The notes under the pieces were generated by a model. That model made no database searches and was not told the origin of the DNA. It worked only from the letters and a program-made list of their open reading frames with translations. Made by a program: the position numbers and the translations under genes. Of a stretch of DNA of 63,234 bases, positions 15,133 through 22,760 are shown piece after piece; position 1 is the stretch's first letter; every line of letters starts with the position of its first letter. Source of the DNA: Candidatus Methylacidiphilales bacterium. GTDB lineage: Bacteria > Verrucomicrobiota > Verrucomicrobiia > Methylacidiphilales > JAAUTS01. Where the stretch lies: assembly GCA_028713655.1 (NCBI GenBank), contig JAQTNW010000019.1:1-63234 (forward strand). Reading direction: 5' to 3'.

Positions 15133-16254
15133 TTAGACCGAATTGATGAAAAACTTCCAGACGAAGATCCCGGCGACGATCAGAACGATGACCCCGACGG
15201 CGATGGCTCCAACCAGGAACAGGCGCTTGTCATCCACCCCCTCTTCCGCCACTGCGATCTGCGGCGTAAGCTGCTCGGCGGGCTCGTTCACTATCCGGCG
15301 CTTGGCGTCTTCAAGCTGTTCCACCAGTTCGCCGTAGGAGCTGAAGCGGTCGTCTGGACGGCGCGCCATGGCCTTCATGATGGTGTAGGTGCTGTGCTCG
15401 GAAACATAGGGCGCATACGTTTTCAGCGGCAAGGGGGCTTCATTCAGGTGTTTTGCAGCCACCAGCTCCGCCGTACTGGCGTCGAAGGGAGGACGCCCCG
15501 CCAGGCAGTGGTACAAGGTCACGCCGAGCGAATACATGTCGCTGTGAAAATCCTCCGGATGGAATTCCAGGCGTTCCGGCGAGACATAATAGGGGGTGCC
15601 CCAGATTTCCGAATTGAGTTCGGCCGTTTCAGGAGTGACCGCAAGGCCGAAATCCACCACCTTGGGGATGTTGTTAGGTCCAAAAAGGATGTTGCCGGGT
15701 TTGATGTCGCGATGGATCAGGCCGCCGTTCTGGAGCGCAAAGTTCAGGCCGTTGGCCACGCCGACGCCGATGTCCAGCACCTCGGCCTCGCCCAGTTTTT
15801 TCCGTTCCATGATCAGGTCGTCCAGGGTCTGATGCCCGATGTATTCCATGACCAGATAATACCGGCCCTCGTTTTCACCGAAGGAATAGACGTGAACGAT
15901 GTTGGGATGGGTCAGGGACGCGGTGATCTCCACTTCGCGCATGAAGTTGCTGATGAATTTTTTGTCCTCGGAAAGTTCGGGCTTCAAAACCTTGATGGCG
16001 ACGACGCGGTTCAGATTCAGGTCGGTGGCCCGGTAAACCGAACCCATGCCACCCTCACCCAGAAGAATTTCCAGGCGGTAGTGGTCGAAGTTTTTCCAGA
16101 TGGTAAAACTTTTGGAACATGACGGACACTCAATGGTTGTTCCAATGGGAAGATCGGTCACATCAATCAACTGGCCGCAGTGGGCGCAGTTCAGAGTATT
16201 CTGGCTTTCCGCATTCAATAGCGTAAAATTAGAGGCGGGAAAAGCCTTAGGCAA
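15133..16254 (-). CDS. Zinc-ribbon Hanks-type Ser/Thr protein kinase, C-terminally membrane anchored
   Basis: 373-aa PknB-like kinase. Residues 23-46 form a zinc-ribbon (C23-x-x-C26, C43-x-x-C46). The kinase domain spans about 60-315: glycine loop GEGGMGSVY (66-74), ATP-binding K88 in VAIKVL, catalytic HRDIKPGN (D183), DFG at 201-203 and GTPYYVSPE as the activation segment. A single hydrophobic segment near residues 342-365 anchors it, leaving almost nothing outside, so it is probably a cytoplasmic-facing kinase without an extracellular sensor. It starts 22 bp from the divergent pseudouridine synthase gene. Substrates are not predictable. Confidence 0.92.
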   Translation of the reverse strand: MPKAFPASNFTLLNAESQNTLNCAHCGQLIDVTDLPIGTTIECPSCSKSFTIWKNFDHYRLEILLGEGGMGSVYRATDLNLNRVVAIKVLKPELSEDKKFISNFMREVEITASLTHPNIVHVYSFGENEGRYYLVMEYIGHQTLDDLIMERKKLGEAEVLDIGVGVANGLNFALQNGGLIHRDIKPGNILFGPNNIPKVVDFGLAVTPETAELNSEIWGTPYYVSPERLEFHPEDFHSDMYSLGVTLYHCLAGRPPFDASTAELVAAKHLNEAPLPLKTYAPYVSEHSTYTIMKAMARRPDDRFSSYGELVEQLEDAKRRIVNEPAEQLTPQIAVAEEGVDDKRLFLVGAIAVGVIVLIVAGIFVWKFFINSV

Positions 16255-16276
16255 TCAATTATTAACAAAATCGCGA

Positions 16277-17272
16277 ATGAAACTTTATGCCCATATATGG
16301 GAGGCAGAGGACGCCAGAGAGCGTCCGGACAAGGCCCTGGCGCTGAGGCTGGGCTTGTCCCGCAGCCGGCTTCAGGGGCTGGCCCGCGAGGGGCATGTAA
16401 AAATCGACAGCCACCCGCATGATTTGAAATCCAAAATCAGGGTGGGTTCTGTGATTGAAGTGATGGAGCCGGACCCGGAGCCATTGGACTTGGAAGCGGA
16501 GGCGTTGCCCCTGGAGATACTTTACGAGGACCGGGACTTGATAGCCTTGAACAAGGCCGCCGGAATGGTGGTGCATCCGGGGGCCGGCCACCGCGGTGGA
16601 ACCCTGGTTTCAGCCTTGCTGCATCATTGCCGGGGGAGCTTGTCGGGTATTGGCGGCGTCGAAAGGCCGGGGATTGTCCACCGTCTCGACAAGGAAACCA
16701 GCGGGATCATCATGGTCGCCAAGAACGACGAAGCGCACCACCATCTTGCGGCGCAGTTTAAAGGCCGGGAAATTGAGAAGTATTACCTGGCTTATGTTGT
16801 ACCGGGGCCGCGACTGGAGTCAGGAACCTGGGACGGTGCAATCGGACGGCATCCCGTGCATCGAAAAAAAATGGCAGTGCTGCGGGACGGGGGGCGCCCC
16901 GCGCGGACAGATTTTCGCGTTCTGCGGCGTTTTAACCGCGCCTGCCTGCTGGAGCTGCGGATTTATACGGGCAGAACCCATCAGATACGGGTTCACTGCG
17001 CTGCGGCGGGTTGTCCGGTCGCAGGGGATGAAGTCTATGGACGGAGAGCGTCCTGGTTGGGCGAAGCGGGTGTGACGCGGCAGCTTTTGCATGCCGCGCG
17101 AATGGTGTTTCAACATCCGCGGAGCGGGAAAAAGATTGAATTGTCGGCCCCCGTCCCGGAAGATTTCACCCACTTTGAACGATGGCTGCATGAACATAAC
17201 CCGGATGCCTCACCCGCTTCTGAAAGCCCTTACAGAGTGTCTTGCCCAAAGGCCGGGCAAAAAAATGGGTAA
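16277..17272 (+). CDS. rluD: RluA/RluD-family pseudouridine synthase with a repeat-encoded tail
   Basis: 331-aa pseudouridine synthase, probably acting on 23S rRNA. An S4-like domain occupies the first 70 residues; the catalytic D138 lies in HRLDKETSG, followed by RTHQIRVH and GDEVYGRR. ATG 16277 was chosen over the longer frame from 16100 because homology begins with the S4 region and the upstream part is antisense to the kinase start. The last 24-25 residues, from Asn308, are encoded by repeat copy B (AACCCGGATGC element) and have no counterpart in the family; the ancestral protein probably ended near the WLHEH segment. Site specificity (RluA, C or D type) is uncertain. Confidence 0.88.
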   Translation: MKLYAHIWEAEDARERPDKALALRLGLSRSRLQGLAREGHVKIDSHPHDLKSKIRVGSVIEVMEPDPEPLDLEAEALPLEILYEDRDLIALNKAAGMVVHPGAGHRGGTLVSALLHHCRGSLSGIGGVERPGIVHRLDKETSGIIMVAKNDEAHHHLAAQFKGREIEKYYLAYVVPGPRLESGTWDGAIGRHPVHRKKMAVLRDGGRPARTDFRVLRRFNRACLLELRIYTGRTHQIRVHCAAAGCPVAGDEVYGRRASWLGEAGVTRQLLHAARMVFQHPRSGKKIELSAPVPEDFTHFERWLHEHNPDASPASESPYRVSCPKAGQKNG

Positions 17273-17373
17273 TCTTACATCCGGGTTAAAAGCAAAACCG
17301 CCTGAATGGAGCTTTTTGAAACGGTTTTTTTGTATTTTTAATGCGGTTTTGCAAAAAGCTGCATATTTCTGGT
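17198..17373. repeat. Structured repeat, AACCCGGATGC/GCAAAACCGC family, copy B
   Basis: AACCCGGATGC (17198-17208) against ACATCCGGGTT (17277-17287), then AAGCAAAACCGCCTGAATGG (17290-17309) against ATGCGGTTTTGC (17341-17352). The first half lies inside the pseudouridine synthase coding sequence and supplies its stop codon. The element ends 61 bp before the uracil-DNA glycosylase homologue. Confidence 0.82.
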
Positions 17374-17434
17374 GTCTGCCTTCCGCACACGGGCAGGAAG
17401 GACAAACGGCGGATTTTTCCTAACGGACTGAGAT

Positions 17435-18280
17435 ATGGATATGCAGCTTAAATCCGCGGTAGTTGATTATCTGAAATGCCTGCAAGGCGCCGGAGTCCGG
17501 CGCATTACACTTTCCAACGCCACGCTCGAATCGGTCCGGGATTGGGCCCGGGCCGGAGAAAAATCCAAGGCCTTATCCCCGGCGCGGCTTCCGGAGGAAA
17601 AAACAATCCGGTCAAGCGTGGCGCAGGAAGCGCCGCTGAATTTGGAATCTGCCCAGAAGCTGGAAGCCCTGCAAAAACTTGCCGCGCGCATTCATGGGGA
17701 CGGGAAGTATCGCGGCATGTTCCGTTACGCCAAACAAATGGTGTTTGGCGTCGGCTCCCACGACGCGCAGATATTGTTTGTGGGCGAGGCGCCGGGCGCC
17801 GATGAAGATGAGCAGGGCGAGCCGTTTGTCGGCCGGGCGGGGCAGCTTCTGACCAGGATGATCCAGGCGATGGGGTTGGAACGGCGGGATGTTTATATCG
17901 CCAATATTGTCAAATACAGGCCTGACATGCCGCAGGGCGGCAGCGGCAACCGCAAGCCGACTCCTTCGGAAATCGAAGCCGGGCTGCCCTATGTCCAGGA
18001 GCAGATCCGGATTATCCAACCGAAGGTGCTGGTGGCGCTGGGCGCCACGGCAGTGGAAGGGTTGTTTGGGGCGGCCAAGGCGGAGATATCCAAAAAGCGC
18101 GGGCAATGGCTCGAATTCATGGGCATCCCCCTGATGCCGACCTATCATCCGGCGTATTTGCTGCGCAATCCGTCCAATGCGGAGAAGCGGAAAGTCTGGG
18201 AGGATTTGATGCTGGTGATGGAAAAGACCGGCCTGCCGGTCTCGGAAAAGCAGCGGCGATTTTTTTCCAACAAAGATTAG
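17435..18280 (+). CDS. Uracil-DNA glycosylase family 4-like protein lacking Fe-S cysteines
   Basis: 281-aa homologue of family 4 uracil-DNA glycosylases. The fold motifs are intact: GEAPGADEDEQGEPFVGRAG near 115-134, DVYIANIVKYRP, VALGATAVEG and YHPAYLLRNPSN near the C-terminus. The four cysteines that bind the [4Fe-4S] cluster in family 4 are all gone: the usual CxxCPL region reads HGDGKYRGMF, KCRPP reads KYRPD, and the Cys after the EI turn reads EAGLPY. The only Cys is at residue 15. It also has a long N-terminal extension of about 80 residues. Base excision of uracil in the cytoplasm is likely but unproven; it may be a cluster-free subfamily. Confidence 0.85.
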   Translation: MDMQLKSAVVDYLKCLQGAGVRRITLSNATLESVRDWARAGEKSKALSPARLPEEKTIRSSVAQEAPLNLESAQKLEALQKLAARIHGDGKYRGMFRYAKQMVFGVGSHDAQILFVGEAPGADEDEQGEPFVGRAGQLLTRMIQAMGLERRDVYIANIVKYRPDMPQGGSGNRKPTPSEIEAGLPYVQEQIRIIQPKVLVALGATAVEGLFGAAKAEISKKRGQWLEFMGIPLMPTYHPAYLLRNPSNAEKRKVWEDLMLVMEKTGLPVSEKQRRFFSNKD

Positions 18281-18313
18281 AAAAATATTTTTAACCACGG
18301 ATGGGGAAAGCAA

Positions 18314-18488
18314 TTTCTCGCGCCAGGCACGCCAGGGCGCCAAGGAACGCGGTGGATAATGAACGAATGCAAAGCATTCTTAAATTCTTAATTCGAACTC
18401 CTGACTTTTTTATGGTTCTTTGTTGTTGGCTTTAAGCTCCAAAACGTATTTTGTTTTTTTTGCGGTCTTGGCGTACTTGGCGCGAAAC
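18314..18488. repeat. ORF-less inverted pair of CGCAAAG-type arms before cutA
   Basis: TCGCGCCAGGCACGCCAGGG (from 18317) is an imperfect reverse complement of the right arm containing CGGTCTTGGCGTACTTGGCG (18463-18482). The 110 bp between have no gene. The right arm ends 16 bp before the cutA ATG. A partial ACCACGGAT repeat (18293-18301) adjoins the left arm. Confidence 0.6.
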
Positions 18489-18503
18489 ATCTCATTTAAT
18501 ATT

Positions 18504-18830
18504 ATGAAACAAACAACCGGGATTATTCTTGTTTTTTGCAGCGTACCGGATCTTGAAACGGGTCGTGCGCTGGCGGATCTGCTGCTGAAGGCAAAGGCGG
18601 CGGCTTGTGTTTCCATTTTGCCGGGTGTGGAATCGCATTATGTGTGGCAGGGCAAACGGGAACAGGCGGAGGAGCGGCTGCTGATCATCAAGGCCACGGG
18701 CTCGAATTATCCGCGGATTGAGGAGCTGTTGATTTCGAATCATCCGTATGAGTGCCCGGAAATAGTGGAAGTGCCGGCGGGCCGGGTGGCGCCGAAGTAC
18801 CGGGCCTGGCTTCAAATTGATGAAGGTTGA
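18504..18830 (+). CDS. cutA: CutA-like divalent-cation tolerance protein
   Basis: 108-aa trimeric ferredoxin-like-fold protein. CutA features are plain: an early strand ILVFCSVPDLETGRALADLL, then KAAACVSILPGVESHYVWQGK, an EERLLIIKAT strand and NHPYECPEIVEVPAG. The frame is open for 28 codons upstream, but that region is repeat sequence, so the ATG at 18504 is the start. CutA proteins are linked to copper/divalent metal tolerance, although the mechanism is unclear. Confidence 0.92.
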   Translation: MKQTTGIILVFCSVPDLETGRALADLLLKAKAAACVSILPGVESHYVWQGKREQAEERLLIIKATGSNYPRIEELLISNHPYECPEIVEVPAGRVAPKYRAWLQIDEG

Positions 18831-18960
18831 ATTCAGAAGTCAGAATTCAGAAGTAAGGCACAGTCAGAACATAGGGATGGATAGGCGGATTTCTGGATTG
18901 CCGTGGCGATCCAGTACTTGTGTATATGGGGAAGCGGATTGGCCACAAAGATTGAAAAAC

Positions 18961-18995
18961 TTGACTTTTGCTATCAATGCTATCATATTGTTTGC
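18961..18995 (+). promoter_or_regulatory. Promoter/operator region of the antitoxin-toxin pair
   Basis: TTGACT at 18961 followed by GCTATCA-AT-GCTATCA, a direct repeat with TATCAT as a possible -10, just before the antitoxin ATG at 18996. It is a plausible site for autorepression by the ribbon-helix-helix antitoxin. Confidence 0.4.
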
Positions 18996-19235
18996 ATGCC
19001 CCAACTTATAGTGCGCAATCTGGAAAGCCGTGTTGTGAGGAAACTGCGCGAAGCCGCGGTGCGGCTGGGAGTTTCCGCAGAGGAGGCGCATCGCCGTATC
19101 CTGCGCCAGTCGCTCCTTGGGGAGGGATCGCCGCCGCTCTCCTTCAAGGAATACCTTCTTTCCATGCCTGAGGACCCCGGCGATGAGATTTTGGTGCGGA
19201 AGCGGCCCCATGGCCGGCGACGGATCAATCTGTGA
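18996..19235 (+). CDS. FitA/VapB-like ribbon-helix-helix antitoxin
   Basis: 79-aa antitoxin. The N-terminal MPQLIVRNLESRVVRKLRE and the following GVSAEEAHRRILRQSLL form the ribbon-helix-helix DNA-binding fold of FitA-type antitoxins; the C-terminal part would wrap the PIN toxin. The ATG at 18996 is preferred over an upstream start at 18903 because the extra residues are not family-like. The stop overlaps the GTG start of the toxin by four bases, the usual coupled arrangement. Confidence 0.85.
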   Translation: MPQLIVRNLESRVVRKLREAAVRLGVSAEEAHRRILRQSLLGEGSPPLSFKEYLLSMPEDPGDEILVRKRPHGRRRINL

Positions 19236-19648
19236 ACGGCTGCCTTCTTGATACCAATATTCTTGCCGAACTGCGCAAACGAGATCGGTGCAACAAGAAA
19301 GTGGCGGCATGGTTTGCAGCCCAGGACGATAAATCTATTTTTACGAGCGTTCTGGTCATGGGAGAAATCCGCAGAGGTATTGAATTGGCTCGTCACAAAG
19401 ATCTTGAAAAGGCGAAAGCTTTGGAGCGTTGGTTGCAGGGGCTCACGCTTCATTTTGAGTCACGCATTTTGCCGGTCACGGGCGCAATTGCCGACCGATG
19501 GGGACGACTCAGTGTGGATCAAAAATTACCGGATGTGGATGGGTTGCTCGCTGCCACGGCTTTGGTTCATGACCTGACCTTGGCCACTCGGAATACGGTT
19601 GATTTCCTGCGTAGCCGGGTGAAATGGATCAATCCATTTGAAGAATGA
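19232..19648 (+). CDS. vapC: VapC/FitB-like PIN-domain toxin
   Basis: 138-aa PIN-domain RNase toxin. Acidic active-site residues are visible: D7 in LLDTNILAELRK, the conserved Glu in VLVMGEIRRGIE, an Asp in LPDVDGLLAATALVHD, and TRNTVDF toward the C-terminus. VapC/FitB toxins cleave tRNA or rRNA when the antitoxin is degraded. GTG start at 19232 overlaps the antitoxin stop. All metal-binding acids are present, so it is probably active. Confidence 0.9.
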   Translation: MNGCLLDTNILAELRKRDRCNKKVAAWFAAQDDKSIFTSVLVMGEIRRGIELARHKDLEKAKALERWLQGLTLHFESRILPVTGAIADRWGRLSVDQKLPDVDGLLAATALVHDLTLATRNTVDFLRSRVKWINPFEE

Positions 19649-19676
19649 GATTGACTGAGGCAATAGAGGTGATATC

Positions 19677-19699
19677 TTATTGAGATTGTGTCTCAATAA
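19677..19699. promoter_or_regulatory. Fur-like dyad operator before feoA
   Basis: TTATTGAGA-TTGTG-TCTCAATAA, a perfect 9-bp-arm inverted repeat ending 8 bp before the first feoA ATG. It resembles Fur boxes of the TTGAGAATnATTCTCAA type, fitting iron repression of the feo operon. The regulator itself is not in the window. Confidence 0.72.
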
Positions 19700-19707
19700 A
19701 TAAGACC

Positions 19708-20007
19708 ATGTCTGCTTATCTCAATACCGTCCCCGTCGGCACCCAAGGCGTCGTCTTCGCCATTGACGACCATCATGCCCATACCAAGGCCTTGCGACGC
19801 CTCGGCGTCCACGAAGGCGCCTTCGTCGAGGTCGTCTCCGGAATCGACCCTGTCATTTTGCGCTGTCATCAAAGCAAGTTCGCCGTACGCCGGGAGAGCC
19901 TGGCCGCTGTACAAATCCGCATCCGCCGCCCTGGCAAAGCAACGGGCAAGGCTTCCAGCTTTGTGGCCTCCAATTTTCATCCCTCCCTGCCGCCGACAGA
20001 GGAATAA
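19708..20007 (+). CDS. feoA: FeoA-domain protein (first)
   Basis: 99-aa SH3-like FeoA protein, an accessory of the FeoB ferrous iron transporter. Core: VPVGTQGVVFAIDD, LRRLGVHEGAFVEVVSG, then FAVRRESLAAVQIRI. A C-terminal extension of about 25 residues is variable. First of four co-oriented feo genes, preceded by a Fur-like dyad. Confidence 0.87.
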   Translation: MSAYLNTVPVGTQGVVFAIDDHHAHTKALRRLGVHEGAFVEVVSGIDPVILRCHQSKFAVRRESLAAVQIRIRRPGKATGKASSFVASNFHPSLPPTEE

Positions 20008-20017
20008 CAGCCAGCCC

Positions 20018-20251
20018 ATGAAATCCCTGAATGAAATGCCGCTGGGCAGCACGGCGAAAATATCCGGTCTGAATGCCGGCGGAAACATAGCCCAGCGCTT
20101 GATGGCGTTGGGGGTGTTGCCGGGCACTGAAATCGAAGTAGTGGGCGTTGCCCCTTGGGGCGATCCGATTACGATTAAAATCCGGGGCCGCTCGATCAGC
20201 CTGCGCCGCGCGGACGCCACCTGTGTGCAGATGGAAGAGCGCGGAGTATGA
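20018..20251 (+). CDS. feoA: FeoA-domain protein (second)
   Basis: 77-aa FeoA: LNEMPLGSTAKISGLN, QRLMALGVLPGTEIEVVGVAPWGDPITIKI and SISLRRADATCVQM closely follow the family consensus. The ATG at 20018 follows the first feoA stop by 10 bp; the longer frame from 19763 is a shadow of that gene. The stop overlaps the feoB start by four bases (ATGA). Confidence 0.93.
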   Translation: MKSLNEMPLGSTAKISGLNAGGNIAQRLMALGVLPGTEIEVVGVAPWGDPITIKIRGRSISLRRADATCVQMEERGV

Positions 20252-22470
20252 TTCAACCCAACCCGGATGCCAGGCAGGCCACGGTCGCCGTCATTGGCAA
20301 CCCGAACACCGGAAAAAGCACCCTGTTCAACAAACTGACAGGGAAGCGCCAGCGTGTTGGCAATTATCCGGGTGTCACCGTTGAAAAGAAAACCGGGCGC
20401 TTCCAGGCCGGCGGATGGGACATCACCCTGGTGGATTTGCCTGGCGCGTACAGCCTGGCGGCCAGTTCGCCGGACGAGCGGGTGGCGGTGGATGTCCTGA
20501 CGGGGCAGGGAGGCAACCCGCGCCCCGATCTCATTATTTGCGTGATTGACGCCAGTAATTTGTTGAGAAATCTTTTTTTGGCCATGCAGGCGGCCGATTT
20601 TGGCATACCAATGGTCCTGGCGCTGAATCTTTGGGATGAGGCGAAAAAAACCGGCATTGAAATCGATCCCGTCGCGCTCGCTGAAAAACTGGGCGTTCCC
20701 GTGGCGCCAACCGTGGCGACGCGCGGCGAGGGGATCGAAGCATTGAAGCTCGCGGTGGAAAGGAGCCTCGAAACCCCCTCCCGCATGAACGTGATGGAAT
20801 GGCCTTCCGCAGTGGATGTGGCCATCGGGCGGTTGGACACGCTGTTGAATGAAAAACACGACTGCCGGCTCTCGAAGCCGGAATTCAGGCGGGTTTTATT
20901 CGATTCGGATTCCGCAATTTTGGGGCGCTGCGGCATTTCACGGCACAATCGCCTGGCGATTTTGGAGGAGGCGCGCAAGCCCTTGTTTGAGGCGGGTCTT
21001 AATCCGCTGGCGGCGGAAGCGGTGCTGATTTACGACAAGCTGGGTGAGGTTGTATCGAAGGTTGAGACTCGAACCCGCATGTCGCATACTCCGCTCAGCG
21101 AAAAGCTGGATCATATTTTGACCCACAGATTTTTGGGCCTGGCGTTGTTTGCCGCGATGATGTTTCTTGTTTTCCAGGCCATTTATTCATGGGCCAGGCC
21201 CGTGATGGAGGCCATGGATTGGGCGACCAAGTGGGCTCAGGGACACACGGCCTCGCTGCTCTCGGGTTCGCCGATGCTGTCAAGCCTCCTGACCGACGGT
21301 GTCATAGCCGGGGTCGGTTCCGTGATCGCGTTTTTGCCCCAGATCCTGATTCTGTTTTTCTTTATCTCGGTGCTGGAGGACTCGGGATACATGGCGCGGG
21401 CCGCATTTTTGATGGACAAGCTTTTCAGTTGGTGCGGCCTGAACGGGAAAAGTTTTGTCCCGATGTTGTCCAGTTACGCCTGCGCGATTCCGGGCGTGAT
21501 GTCGGCGAGGACCATCGAAGATCCCAAGGCGCGCTTGGTGACCATCCTGATTGCGCCGTTGATGAGCTGTTCGGCGCGACTGCCGGTTTATGTGCTGATG
21601 ATCGGGGCCTTTGTTGAGCCGTCCTATGGGAGGTTTACGGCCGGGTTGCTGTTGTTTTCCATGCATTTTATTGGCCTTGCGCTGGCGCTTCCCCTGGCGT
21701 TTGTTTTCAACCGCTTTTTGTTGAAGACCCATTCGCAGCCTTTTTTGCTGGAACTGCCCCCTTACCGGATGCCTGAGCCCGCGAACGTCTTCTGGCGGAT
21801 GTGGGAGCGGGGGCGCGAGTTTCTCAAGCGCGCGGGCACTGTGATTCTGGCCCTTTCGATTGTGATTTGGGCTCTGGTTTATTTTCCGCGCCCTCCGGAA
21901 CTGGCCCAGAAAGTCCGGCGCGATTTTGTGCAGGAACAGGTGTCGTCAGGGCGTCCGGCATCCGAAGTTGGCCAGGCGTTGGAACAACCGGGATCGGGGT
22001 TGTCGGTGGAGTTGAAGAACCGGGAACAGTCCGCCTATGTCCAGCAAAGCCTGATGGGGCGGTTGGGCCGCACGGTACAACCGGTGTTTGCTCCGGCCGG
22101 GTTTGATTGGAAAATCACGATCGGGGTGCTGGCCAGCTTTCCCGCGCGCGAGGTGATTATTTCGACGTTAGGCATCATTTACAATCTGGGGGCGGAAGTG
22201 GATGAGCACAGCGGGCCGCTGCGGGAGCGCCTGGCAGCCGAGCGTTGGACGGAAGGCCCGCTCACAGGCCGTCCGGTTTTCACCCTGCCGGTGGTGCTGG
22301 GCATCATGGTTTTTTTTGCGCTTTGCCTGCAATGCGGTTCCACCGTGGCGATCATCGGCAAGGAGGCGGGTTGGAAGTGGTCGCTTTTTGCATTTTGTTA
22401 TATGACGGGCCTGGCATGGCTGGGGGCCGTGCTGGTTTATCAGGCGGGAACGGCTATATTTCCTGTATGA
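20248..22470 (+). CDS. feoB: Ferrous iron transport protein B
   Basis: 740-aa inner-membrane Fe(II) transporter. The N-terminal G-domain has GNPNTGKSTLFNKLTG (about 17-32), the G3 motif DLPGAYS and the G4-like ALNLWDEAKK, followed by the helical GDI region. The C-terminal half carries the Gate motifs (SGYMARAAFLMD, SYACAIPGVMSAR, FPAREVIISTLG) across about eight membrane helices. Length is normal (about 770). Coupled to feoA upstream and to a small Cys-rich membrane protein downstream. Confidence 0.96.
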   Translation: MIQPNPDARQATVAVIGNPNTGKSTLFNKLTGKRQRVGNYPGVTVEKKTGRFQAGGWDITLVDLPGAYSLAASSPDERVAVDVLTGQGGNPRPDLIICVIDASNLLRNLFLAMQAADFGIPMVLALNLWDEAKKTGIEIDPVALAEKLGVPVAPTVATRGEGIEALKLAVERSLETPSRMNVMEWPSAVDVAIGRLDTLLNEKHDCRLSKPEFRRVLFDSDSAILGRCGISRHNRLAILEEARKPLFEAGLNPLAAEAVLIYDKLGEVVSKVETRTRMSHTPLSEKLDHILTHRFLGLALFAAMMFLVFQAIYSWARPVMEAMDWATKWAQGHTASLLSGSPMLSSLLTDGVIAGVGSVIAFLPQILILFFFISVLEDSGYMARAAFLMDKLFSWCGLNGKSFVPMLSSYACAIPGVMSARTIEDPKARLVTILIAPLMSCSARLPVYVLMIGAFVEPSYGRFTAGLLLFSMHFIGLALALPLAFVFNRFLLKTHSQPFLLELPPYRMPEPANVFWRMWERGREFLKRAGTVILALSIVIWALVYFPRPPELAQKVRRDFVQEQVSSGRPASEVGQALEQPGSGLSVELKNREQSAYVQQSLMGRLGRTVQPVFAPAGFDWKITIGVLASFPAREVIISTLGIIYNLGAEVDEHSGPLRERLAAERWTEGPLTGRPVFTLPVVLGIMVFFALCLQCGSTVAIIGKEAGWKWSLFAFCYMTGLAWLGAVLVYQAGTAIFPV

Positions 22471-22610
22471 ACAACTGGATTGAAACCGTCGTGGTGGCGC
22501 TCCTCCTGGTTTTGGCATTGGCCTATCTGCTCAGGAGCGCATGGAGAAAGTGGAAGTCGCCCATCTGCGGCGATGGGTGCGGTTGCAGCTCCAAATTGTT
22601 AAAGAAGTAG
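22467..22610 (+). CDS. FeoB-associated Cys-rich small membrane protein
   Basis: 47-aa protein with one transmembrane helix (ETVVVALLLVLALAYLL) and a short Cys-rich tail CGDGCGCSS (three Cys). It resembles the FeoB-associated Cys-rich family found after feoB in many anaerobes, where it may handle Fe(II) at the membrane. The ATG at 22467 overlaps the feoB stop (ATGA). Confidence 0.82.
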   Translation: MNNWIETVVVALLLVLALAYLLRSAWRKWKSPICGDGCGCSSKLLKK

Positions 22611-22645
22611 CGGAGTTACAGGCAATGTCATCCGGGGATAATCCA

Positions 22646-22708
22646 CAAAGGCACACACCCCGAAGCGGTCGCCGAGGCGACCTTTCTGCCCCTCTTGGTG
22701 GAGGGGAT
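22646..22708. repeat. 63-bp two-hairpin repeat, copy 2
   Basis: Partner of 14928-14990. Hairpins GGTCGC-CGAG-GCGACC and CCCCTC-TTGGTG-GAGGGG; the stems are identical to copy 1 and the four changes are all in loops. Lies between the feo operon and pheA. Confidence 0.85.
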
Positions 22709-22760
22709 AAAAATTAATGCTTGCAAGCAAAGCCATCACCCAAGGTACACTCGTTCATCC

